DNA of 45,226 bases, taken from the NCBI GenBank assembly GCA_900318405.1, contig ONKP01000013.1, positions 1 through 45,226 of the forward strand. Direction: 5' to 3'. Below the pieces are notes generated by a model. The model did no database searches, was not told where the DNA came from, and saw nothing but the letters and a program-made list of their open reading frames with translations. Below are positions 1 through 6,614 of the stretch, one piece after another; the first letter of the stretch is position 1, and each line of letters starts with the position of its first letter. This stretch comes from an uncultured Eubacteriales bacterium (GTDB taxonomy: Bacteria > Bacillota > Clostridia > Lachnospirales > Lachnospiraceae). Both the position numbers and the translations under genes were made by a program.

Positions 1-91
1 AGATAAAACACGCTTCGCGAGTTTTATCTCGCTATCGCGACGTTCGCCACACTCGATCACTTCGTGATCGGATGTGGCTCTCTGTTCGCGT
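1..91 (-). repeat. Terminator-linked stem-loop repeat, copy 1
   Basis: This is one of four related intergenic elements, cut by the window edge. On the minus strand it starts in the U-tract of the tRNA-Leu terminator. It contains a hairpin at 46-78 (outer stem GCCACA/TGTGGC, inner stem CGATCAC/GTGATCG, loop GAA in minus reading) and a second hairpin at 1-29 (AGATAAAAC/GTTTTATCT). Compared with the copy at 3260-3356, several paired positions differ on both sides, so pairing is kept. I do not recognise the family. Confidence 0.8.
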
Positions 92-130
92 AAAAAAAAT
101 CCCTGAAATCCTTTTCAAAAGGACTTCAGG
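92..130 (-). terminator. Intrinsic terminator of tRNA-Leu
   Basis: On the minus strand a 15-pair stem (CCCTGAAGTCCTTTT with its complement, one G-T pair, single-base loop) is followed by A and eight T residues. It lies 12 bases downstream of the tRNA, and its T-run merges with the repeat at 1-91. Confidence 0.9.
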
Positions 131-142
131 GGATTCATCTCA

Positions 143-226
143 TGCAGGGAGCGGGACTTGAACCCGCATGACATTGCTGTCACAGGCACCTGAAGCCTGC
201 GCGTCTACCAATTCCGCCATTCCTGC
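143..226 (-). tRNA. tRNA-Leu (anticodon CAG)
   Basis: This is an 84-nt class II tRNA. The minus strand shows the acceptor stem (GCAGGAA against TCCCTGC, discriminator A, with one A-C mismatch at the sixth pair), a D-loop GGTAGACGC, an anticodon stem CAGGC/GCCTG with loop TTCAGGT, a long variable arm typical of Leu/Ser tRNAs, and a T-arm with GGTTCAAGTCC. The anticodon CAG reads CUG leucine codons. CCA is not encoded. It has its own promoter at 266-294 and terminator at 92-130, so it is a single-gene transcription unit. Confidence 0.96.
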
Positions 227-265
227 AGTTGTTCGTCGCGATCACTGTACCGTCGCAACGAAGGT

Positions 266-294
266 ATCATAGCAAAAACAGCGATCGATGTCAA
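266..294 (-). promoter_or_regulatory. Sigma-A promoter of tRNA-Leu
   Basis: Read on the minus strand there is a perfect -35 TTGACA (289-294), a 17-bp spacer and -10 TATGAT (266-271). The -10 lies 39 bases upstream of the tRNA 5' end. The near-consensus sequence fits a strong stable-RNA promoter. Confidence 0.88.
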
Positions 295-521
295 CGATTT
301 TTTTAGTCACCTTTCATCTCGATTTTTTAGTCTTTCATTTCAGATTTTCTCAGAATTGCGCTTTCATCTGCGGAACACCGTGTTAATATGGTTTCAGCGC
401 AGGACTTCATCATCGCATTGTAGCAATCCATCAGAAAAAAGAATAACGATTGTATCGATCAGATTGAAAAGAATGATTTGGAGCGCTGTACAGACTTCAG
501 AAAGCAGAAAGGAAGCCAGAA

Positions 522-1124
522 ATGTCCGGAAAAGAAGAAAGGCATGAGAAAAATCATAAAATATTATTCCCGAAGCCCGGAAACATGCTCTACCCCGTGC
601 CTGCCGTAATGGTGAGCTGTGCTGATAAAAGCGGAAGATCCAACATCCTGACCGTTGCATGGGCCGGAACCATATGCTCAGATCCTCCCATGGTCTCCAT
701 CTCTGTGCGGAAATCCCGCTTTTCCCACGATATGATCCGTGACACAGGGGAATTCGTGATCAACCTGACCACTGAAAAACTGATGAAGGCAGCAGATTTC
801 TGCGGCGTGCGTTCCGGCAGAAATATCGATAAATGGAAAGCCTGCGGTCTCACCGCGGCAGAAGCAACAGAAGTCTCCGTTCCGCTCATTCTTGAATCAC
901 CGGTGAATATCGAATGCCGCGTCACACATATGCTTGAGCTCGGAAGCCACGATATGTTTCTCGCTACTGTCGTTGCTGTTGATGCCGACAGCCAGTACAT
1001 GGATTCTCAGGGTCGCTTTCATCTGGAAGAAGCCGGACTGATCACATACAGTCATGGCAAATATTTTTCCCTCGGTAAAAATCTTGGCTTTTTTGGCTGT
1101 TCCGTACAGAAAAAGCGCAGGTAA
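522..1124 (+). CDS. Flavin reductase-like domain protein
   Basis: This 200-residue cytosolic protein resembles the FMN-binding split-barrel (flavin reductase-like, DIM6/NTAB) family, which binds FMN and usually serves as an NAD(P)H:flavin oxidoreductase or an accessory electron carrier. Visible family signs are the N-terminal PVAVMVSC-like strand (here PVPAVMVSCAD), the central ICSDPPMVSISVRKSRFSH stretch that in relatives contacts FMN, and FVINL near residue 80. The start at 522 has an AAAGGAAG Shine-Dalgarno site 7 bases upstream. The length is normal for the family. It is monocistronic; the next gene has its own promoter. The physiological electron acceptor cannot be told from sequence. 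Confidence 0.88.
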   Translation: MSGKEERHEKNHKILFPKPGNMLYPVPAVMVSCADKSGRSNILTVAWAGTICSDPPMVSISVRKSRFSHDMIRDTGEFVINLTTEKLMKAADFCGVRSGRNIDKWKACGLTAAEATEVSVPLILESPVNIECRVTHMLELGSHDMFLATVVAVDADSQYMDSQGRFHLEEAGLITYSHGKYFSLGKNLGFFGCSVQKKRR

Positions 1125-1135
1125 CCTGAAGTTAT

Positions 1136-1164
1136 TTGACATACAAATACCTGATTATTAAAAT
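1136..1164 (+). promoter_or_regulatory. Promoter of the DUF2142 gene
   Basis: There is a -35 TTGACA (1136-1141), a 17-bp spacer and a -10 TAAAAT (1159-1164), 80 bases before the start codon at 1245, in the short gap after the flavin reductase gene. Confidence 0.8.
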
Positions 1165-1244
1165 AAACGGGTCATTATACATACGCAATAAATCATGCGT
1201 CAGACTACAGGCATGATACATCAGGACAGAGAGGAAATTTACAG

Positions 1245-3215
1245 ATGCAAAACTTAAAAAGGTCCTCAGGAAAGACAGCTGTCATTCCTTCATTTATCAG
1301 AAAACTGGATATCAAAAGCCGCTGGTTCACGTGCCTGATTTTCATCCTGATCTCACTGGTGATCGCTTCTTTTTACTACATTCATCTGCGGACTTCTCTG
1401 ATATCCACTACCTCAGTGAATCATGCGGATGAAGCCGTTCAGCTGGCCAGCGGAGAGACGATCACCCAGAACATAAAGCTCAATCCTGCCAGTCTTGAGA
1501 GCATCTCCATCATGTTTGGCACTAACGCCCGTGTCAATCAGGGAACTGTAACCGTCTCTTTGAGCCAGAACGACAAAGCGATTCAGACGTGGACCACAGA
1601 CGCATCATCGCTGCAGGATAATACATGGCACCTTTTTGTGCTCAGCACGCCATTATCTGTCTCTGATTTCCAGGACAATACCTTCACGATCACCATCCGG
1701 GAAGATTATACCGGGAATAACGGCATCGCCGTCTGGGCTTCCACCCACGCGACGGATGCTTCAGCCATGCAGAGCGACAAGCAGGCATTCTCCAATCAGC
1801 ATACGCTCTGTTTTTCAGCCTCTCAGCGCGATCTCACCTTAAACAGACACTGCAAAATTGTTTTTACCGCTCTTTTTGTTCTTCTCATGCTTATGATCAT
1901 TCTCAGGATCGATGAGCGGATCATCATGAGCTTTCTTCTGATCTCACTTTGTATTGTATATCTCCATTACTGCCCGACCGGTATGGCACCGGATGAAGCC
2001 TCTCATTTCTACAGAGCTTATGAGATATCCTGTGGCGATCTTCTTTCAAAACATATGGGAACGAGCGGTGTAGGCGGCAATATTCTGCCAACAGCTCTTG
2101 CCAGCTATGCGTATCCCGATGCAGTCATAGATCTCAGTGACGTAAGCGAATTTCATTATGGAAATCTGTCCCTTTACGCTCCGATCTGTTACCTGCCTCA
2201 GGCGATCGGTATAAAAATCGCCCGTTGCTTCACTAACCATGTGTATATGATTTTTCTGGCCGGACGGATCGGCAACACGATCGCCGCAGTCCTGCTCTGT
2301 CTGTTTGCCCTGTACATGATGCCTTTCGGACGCAAAATTCTGTTCACGATCATGCTTTTCCCGATGACACTTCAGGAGATGATTTCTCTGTCTCCGGACA
2401 GTCTGGCCATTTCGCTCAGTTTTGCAGTCACCGCCTGGGTTTTCCACCTCAGTTACCGGAACGGGCCGATACGGAAAAAAGAGATCATATTGCTGACCAT
2501 TTTGTTTTTCGTTTTATCCCTCTGCAAAATCGTCTATGTATCGCTGATCTTTCTTGTATTCCTTATCCCCGCTGAAAAGGCAGGTGGAAAAAGAAAGTCT
2601 CTGATCATGAAGTTCGGTATTTTCATCGGATCCGGTATCCTGAATCTGATCTGGCTGTCAATTTCAACCAAATACCTGGTAGAATTCATGCCCGGTGTTA
2701 ATACATCTGAGCAGGTGTCCTATGTCCTGCACAATATTCGGAACTATTATGCCGTTGTTGTCAACACCACCCTTACATACGGGGAACAGTACATCTCCAA
2801 CCTCATCGGAAGTCAGCTCGGAGCTCTGGATATTCAGATCTGTACTCTTGTATGGGTCGTTTTACTCATCCTCTTCCTGTATGAGACCTTGACATGCCAC
2901 GATGTGCCGCAGAAGATCCACCGTTATGACCGTATAACACTGATTCTTATTTTCCTGCTGTGTGTTGCGCTGATCTACACAAGCCTGTATGTACAGTGGA
3001 CTGCCTTCGGCAGCAATTTCATCAGCGGAATTCAGGGACGTTATTTCATACCGGTCCTGCCGCTTTTGGGCATCTGGATCACCTTCTCCCTCAGCAATAA
3101 AGAAATGCAGGAGGGGAATACGAAAGTATACAGCAGTTACGGCACCTGGTTCTATATCATTCTGCTCACGACAAACGGTATCGCACTGAATGGTGTCATC
3201 AGTCACTATCTGTAA
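1245..3215 (+). CDS. DUF2142 family polytopic membrane protein
   Basis: This is a 656-residue integral membrane protein. A transmembrane segment near residues 28-47 is followed by an extracellular region of about 150 residues, then some ten hydrophobic segments from about residue 200 to the end. The motif GMAPDEASHFYRAY near residue 245, just after a membrane helix, is the PDExxH signature of DUF2142 proteins, which look like GT-C fold glycosyltransferases acting on polyprenyl-linked sugars. The acidic residue of the motif would be the catalytic candidate. An AGAGAGGAAA ribosome site precedes the ATG. There is no neighbouring polysaccharide cluster, so the substrate is unknown. It ends before a convergent repeat/terminator and galT. 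Confidence 0.85.
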   Translation: MQNLKRSSGKTAVIPSFIRKLDIKSRWFTCLIFILISLVIASFYYIHLRTSLISTTSVNHADEAVQLASGETITQNIKLNPASLESISIMFGTNARVNQGTVTVSLSQNDKAIQTWTTDASSLQDNTWHLFVLSTPLSVSDFQDNTFTITIREDYTGNNGIAVWASTHATDASAMQSDKQAFSNQHTLCFSASQRDLTLNRHCKIVFTALFVLLMLMIILRIDERIIMSFLLISLCIVYLHYCPTGMAPDEASHFYRAYEISCGDLLSKHMGTSGVGGNILPTALASYAYPDAVIDLSDVSEFHYGNLSLYAPICYLPQAIGIKIARCFTNHVYMIFLAGRIGNTIAAVLLCLFALYMMPFGRKILFTIMLFPMTLQEMISLSPDSLAISLSFAVTAWVFHLSYRNGPIRKKEIILLTILFFVLSLCKIVYVSLIFLVFLIPAEKAGGKRKSLIMKFGIFIGSGILNLIWLSISTKYLVEFMPGVNTSEQVSYVLHNIRNYYAVVVNTTLTYGEQYISNLIGSQLGALDIQICTLVWVVLLILFLYETLTCHDVPQKIHRYDRITLILIFLLCVALIYTSLYVQWTAFGSNFISGIQGRYFIPVLPLLGIWITFSLSNKEMQEGNTKVYSSYGTWFYIILLTTNGIALNGVISHYL

Positions 3216-3259
3216 TCATCATTAAAAAAACGAGGTGTCACTCTGCTCACATAGATATA

Positions 3260-3356
3260 GCGAGATAAAACACGCTGCGCGAGTTTTATCTCGCTATCGC
3301 GACGCTCGCCGCACACGAATACTTCGCATTCGGTTGCGGCTCACTGTTCGCGTAAA
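3260..3356 (-). repeat. Terminator-linked stem-loop repeat, copy 2
   Basis: This is the complete and best-formed copy. A 12-bp perfect stem (GCGAGATAAAAC 3260-3271 with GTTTTATCTCGC 3283-3294) is joined by a conserved TATCGCGACG link to a second hairpin at 3308-3340 (GCCGCA/TGCGGC outer, CGAATGC/GTATTCG inner, loop GAA in minus reading). It lies immediately downstream of the galT terminator, reading on the minus strand. Against copy 1 the outer A-T pair is G-C, and in the inner stem T-A became A-T and C-G became T-A. Confidence 0.85.
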
Positions 3357-3357
3357 T

Positions 3358-3384
3358 AAAGTCCGGGGCTCTGCCCCGGACTTT
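3358..3384 (-). terminator. Intrinsic terminator of the galK-galT transcript
   Basis: A perfect 12-bp stem AAAGTCCGGGGC / GCCCCGGACTTT with loop AGA (minus reading) is followed by ATTTACG, where the repeat at 3260-3356 begins. The weaker hairpin at 3398-3420 (AAAAGTT/AACTTTT followed by T residues on the plus strand) may end the DUF2142 transcript. Confidence 0.82.
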
Positions 3385-3471
3385 GTCCACCGTCTGAAAA
3401 GTTCCGGAAGAAACTTTTTTTGATCTGGTTTGCCTGAATCACTTCCTGTCAGGTTCCATTCTTTCTGCCGA

Positions 3472-5010
3472 TCACAGTGATGCCGTAAACCGGTCGAAGG
3501 CCGTCTGCCCTTCCGCCGTGCGCTTAAAGACGCCGGCATCCTCCAGCACGTGCATGAAGACCTTTCCGATCTCATCCTTCAGGATTCTGTCGATATTCGT
3601 CTCATCGATGTGATCGTAATTCTTCCGGAAAGCATCGACCCAGTCAGCGTGCTTGGCGATCTTCTCATCCGCCCTGAGATCACTGCCGCTGAGAATCGCA
3701 CTGCGGACGCCTGCCATCTCATCCTTCAGGCGCGCCGGCAGAACTGCCAGACCCATGACTTCGATCAGGCCGATATTTTCCTTTTTGATGTGATGCAGCT
3801 CCGCGTGCGGATGGAAGACACCCAGCGGATGCTCTTCTGTCGTGATGTTGTTGCGGAGCACCAGATCCAGCTCGTAGTTATCTCCACGCCGACGTGCGAT
3901 CGGCGTGATCGTGTTGTGCGGTTCGCCGTCCGTCTCCGCATAGATGAAGGCAGATGCATCCGTGTAGCCACGCCATGCGGAAAGAATATGATCCGCCAGG
4001 CTGACCAGGCGATCCGTGTCGGGCCCGGAGATCCGGATGCACGACATCGGCCAGCGGACGATACCCGCCTGCACATCCTCATAGCCTTTCACCGTGAAGG
4101 TTCTCTCCACCGGTGCTTTTTCCATGGCAAACGTATAATGTCCGCCCTGAAAATGGTCATGCGAAAGGATCGAGCCCCCAACGATCGGAAGATCCGCGTT
4201 TGATCCGACGAAGTAATGAGGGAACTGTTTCACGAAGTCAAACAGCTTGACAAAGGTTCCCTTTTCGATCTTCATCGGGACATGGCGCGAGTTAAAAACA
4301 ATGCAGTGCTCATTGTAATATACATAGGGTGAATACTGGAAATACCACGGCGAATTCTGGATCGTCACCGGAATGACGCGGTGATTTTCGCGCGCCGGAT
4401 GATCCACGCGGCCGGTGTAGCCTTCATTTTCACGGCAGAGCTGGCACTTCGGATAGCCGGACTGCTTTGCTTTTCTCGCAGCGGCAATGGCCTTCGGATC
4501 CTTCTCCGGTTTGGAGAGATTGATCGTGATGTCCAGATCGCCGTATTCCGTGGCCGTCTTCCACTTCACATCGCGGGCGATCCTGTCCCTGCGGATGTAA
4601 TTGGTGTTCTGGGAAAATTCATAATACCAGTCCGTCGCCTCTTTCGGGCCCTCCGCATACTTGTCCCGGAAGTTCCGTATCACCTCGGAGGGACGCGGTG
4701 TCAGGACACCCATCAGGCGCGTATCAAAGAGATCCCGGTAAACGACGGAATCGCCGCCGGTGATTCCCTTCTCTACGGCATAATCCGTGAGCTCACGCAG
4801 GGTATCCGCCAGTTCAGTGCCGTCCGCGATACGCTCGTCCGAGAGCGTAACCGCATAGGCAGTCGCCTCTTCGACACTTCCCTCATAATCATCTTTTTTC
4901 AGTTCTCTGAGAATACCATTGGCCGCCCAGACCATGTCATCCTGACCGATCAGCCCCGCTGCCAGCCCGTATCCCACAAGCCTCGTTACTGCATTATCGA
5001 TATCGCTCAT
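3472..5010 (-). CDS. galT: UDP-glucose--hexose-1-phosphate uridylyltransferase
   Basis: GalT transfers UMP between UDP-glucose and galactose-1-phosphate in the Leloir pathway. At 512 residues it is the long Bacillota-type GalT, not the ~350-residue enterobacterial form. Family signs are the N-terminal RLVGYGLAAGLI region, SRHVPMKIEKGTF near the middle, the GGSILSHDHFQGGHYTF active-site stretch, and HPHAELHHIKKENIGLIEVMGLAVLP. A GAGGAAAAGAC ribosome site precedes the ATG at 5010. It follows galK by 185 bp on the same strand and ends at a strong terminator, so it is the last gene of the galactose operon. The gap upstream can fold into an 11-bp stem (5090-5147). Confidence 0.96.
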   Translation of the reverse strand: MSDIDNAVTRLVGYGLAAGLIGQDDMVWAANGILRELKKDDYEGSVEEATAYAVTLSDERIADGTELADTLRELTDYAVEKGITGGDSVVYRDLFDTRLMGVLTPRPSEVIRNFRDKYAEGPKEATDWYYEFSQNTNYIRRDRIARDVKWKTATEYGDLDITINLSKPEKDPKAIAAARKAKQSGYPKCQLCRENEGYTGRVDHPARENHRVIPVTIQNSPWYFQYSPYVYYNEHCIVFNSRHVPMKIEKGTFVKLFDFVKQFPHYFVGSNADLPIVGGSILSHDHFQGGHYTFAMEKAPVERTFTVKGYEDVQAGIVRWPMSCIRISGPDTDRLVSLADHILSAWRGYTDASAFIYAETDGEPHNTITPIARRRGDNYELDLVLRNNITTEEHPLGVFHPHAELHHIKKENIGLIEVMGLAVLPARLKDEMAGVRSAILSGSDLRADEKIAKHADWVDAFRKNYDHIDETNIDRILKDEIGKVFMHVLEDAGVFKRTAEGQTAFDRFTASL

Positions 5011-5089
5011 GTCTTTTCCTCAGTTTTATCTGCAAACTTTTCGTCACTGCATATTTACAAAAATACAGATGCTGTCATGCACTCCTGCC

Positions 5090-5148
5090 CGCCAGACGCT
5101 GCAGCACGTTCCTGCCCATTCCTGACGCAGAGGTGGCTGCGGGCAGGA
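5090..5148 (-). other. galK-galT intercistronic inverted repeat
   Basis: Two arms, CTCCTGCCCGC near 5090 and GCGGGCAGGAG near 5138-5148, are perfect complements of 11 bp around a loop of about 37 bases. No T-run follows on either strand, so it is not a typical terminator. It could stabilise or process the galK end of the transcript. Confidence 0.5.
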
Positions 5149-5195
5149 GACATCTTCATATCTGAACGTCCTGCAATGACATTACATGTCAGTTC

Positions 5196-6389
5196 TCAGA
5201 CAACGCGCGGTCCATCGCCGATGGAGACCACGTAAAAGCTTGCTTCGTAGCCGATCTTTTTCTTATAGGCCTCGCCGACCTGCTTAACGAATGTATCAAC
5301 CGCCTCATCGCGCACGATGGATACCGTGCAGCCGCCGAAACCTCCGCCCGTCATACGGGATCCGATGCATCCGTCGACATTCCATGCCTCCTCAGCCAGC
5401 GTATCCAGTTCCTCACAGGAAACCTCATAGTCTTTGCTGACAGACACATGTGCCTCGTTCATCAGCTCACCAAATCGCTTCAGATTGCCCTCTTTCAGGA
5501 CGCGGACCGCTTCGATCGTGCGCTGATTTTCGTATACCGCATGTTTCGCCCTCTTCTGACGGATCGGATCCTTGATGGCATCCTTGTACTTTTCAAACTG
5601 CTCATCCGTCAGATCGCAGAGATGCTCAATATCCGTTACCCGCTGCAGCTCCTCCAGCGCCTGCTCACACTCGCAGCGCCTTGTATTATAGGCGGAGTTG
5701 GTCAGCTCATGTTTCTTGTTCGTATTGGAGATGACGATCTTCGCGCCCTCCATGCAGATCGGCACATACTCGTACGACAGATCCGACGTATCGAGAAAAA
5801 TAGCGCAGTCTTTTTTGCCCATGGCCACGGCGAACTGATCCATAATGCCGCAGTTCATGCCATTGTAATTGTTCTCCGAATCCTGTCCAATAATGGCCAG
5901 AATCTGGTTGGAGATCTCAAAGCCGTACATATCACGCAGGATAAAGCCTGTCAGAACCTCCAGGGACGCAGACGATGAAAGGCCTGATCCGTTCGGGATG
6001 TTGCCGTATACGGCCATGTCGAGTCCCTCGTTAATCAGGTAACCATCTTTAATAAAAGTATAGATCACACCCTTCGGATAATTCGTCCATCCGTAGGCGT
6101 CATCCGGCACCAGATCATCGAGCGATGTCTCGATCACCCCGTTCTGCGGGAAATTCACAGAATAAAAGCGAAGCTTCCGGTCGCTTCTCTTTCTGGCCGC
6201 CGCATAAGTGCCGATCGTCAGCGCGCAGGGGAATACATGCCCGCCGTTATAATCGGTGTGCTCGCCGATCAGGTTGACACGGCCCGGCGCAAAATAAACC
6301 TTCCCGTCACCCAGTGGTCCGAATTTCTTCTCAAACTCGGCTGTTACCTCTGCCTTCATCTCTTCCGGCGTCTTATCAACATCTGACAT
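5196..6389 (-). CDS. galK: Galactokinase
   Basis: GalK phosphorylates galactose with ATP to galactose-1-phosphate in the cytosol. All three GHMP-kinase motifs are present: GRVNLIGEHTDYNGGHVFP near residue 38 (substrate site), GNIPNGSGLSSSASLEV (phosphate loop) and GSRMTGGGFGGCTVSIV near the C-terminus. I choose the ATG at 6389 (397 residues, usual family length) because AGGAGG lies 8 bases upstream. An in-frame ATG at 6476 would add 29 residues not typical of the family. It has its own promoter (6572-6601) after the alpha-galactosidase gene and is followed by galT. No galE is in the window. Confidence 0.96.
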   Translation of the reverse strand: MSDVDKTPEEMKAEVTAEFEKKFGPLGDGKVYFAPGRVNLIGEHTDYNGGHVFPCALTIGTYAAARKRSDRKLRFYSVNFPQNGVIETSLDDLVPDDAYGWTNYPKGVIYTFIKDGYLINEGLDMAVYGNIPNGSGLSSSASLEVLTGFILRDMYGFEISNQILAIIGQDSENNYNGMNCGIMDQFAVAMGKKDCAIFLDTSDLSYEYVPICMEGAKIVISNTNKKHELTNSAYNTRRCECEQALEELQRVTDIEHLCDLTDEQFEKYKDAIKDPIRQKRAKHAVYENQRTIEAVRVLKEGNLKRFGELMNEAHVSVSKDYEVSCEELDTLAEEAWNVDGCIGSRMTGGGFGGCTVSIVRDEAVDTFVKQVGEAYKKKIGYEASFYVVSIGDGPRVV

Positions 6390-6571
6390 GTGTTCTTCCT
6401 CCTGCTTCATGGAATCCTGCGTTTCTGCATCTGCACATTTCTTTGCGCTTCTGGAACTTAAGTCCCGGATCTTCACATTTCTCTGTTTGAGCGTTTCCGT
6501 ATATTTTCTCTTCGTTCCATACCTTCACTTTAGTTCAGCGGAATGGCAGAACCGCTGACGTGCTACTCTGT

Positions 6572-6601
6572 ATTATACCGTTCAGATACCGGTATTTGCA
6601 A
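6572..6601 (-). promoter_or_regulatory. Promoter of galK-galT with palindromic spacer
   Basis: On the minus strand -35 TTGCAA (6596-6601), an 18-bp spacer and a perfect -10 TATAAT (6572-6577) can be read. The spacer holds the 10-bp palindrome ATACCGGTAT directly after the -35, a candidate operator. A CAGCGG/CCGCTG inverted repeat at about 6536-6558 lies just downstream in the leader. Confidence 0.75.
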
Positions 6602-6614
6602 TCATTGTCTTGAT

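Noticed and set aside
3260..3356. Insertion sequence ends or group II intron
   Set aside because: The element is under 110 bp, has no open frame, and no transposase or reverse transcriptase is in the window. Terminator-linked placement is kept as a finding instead.
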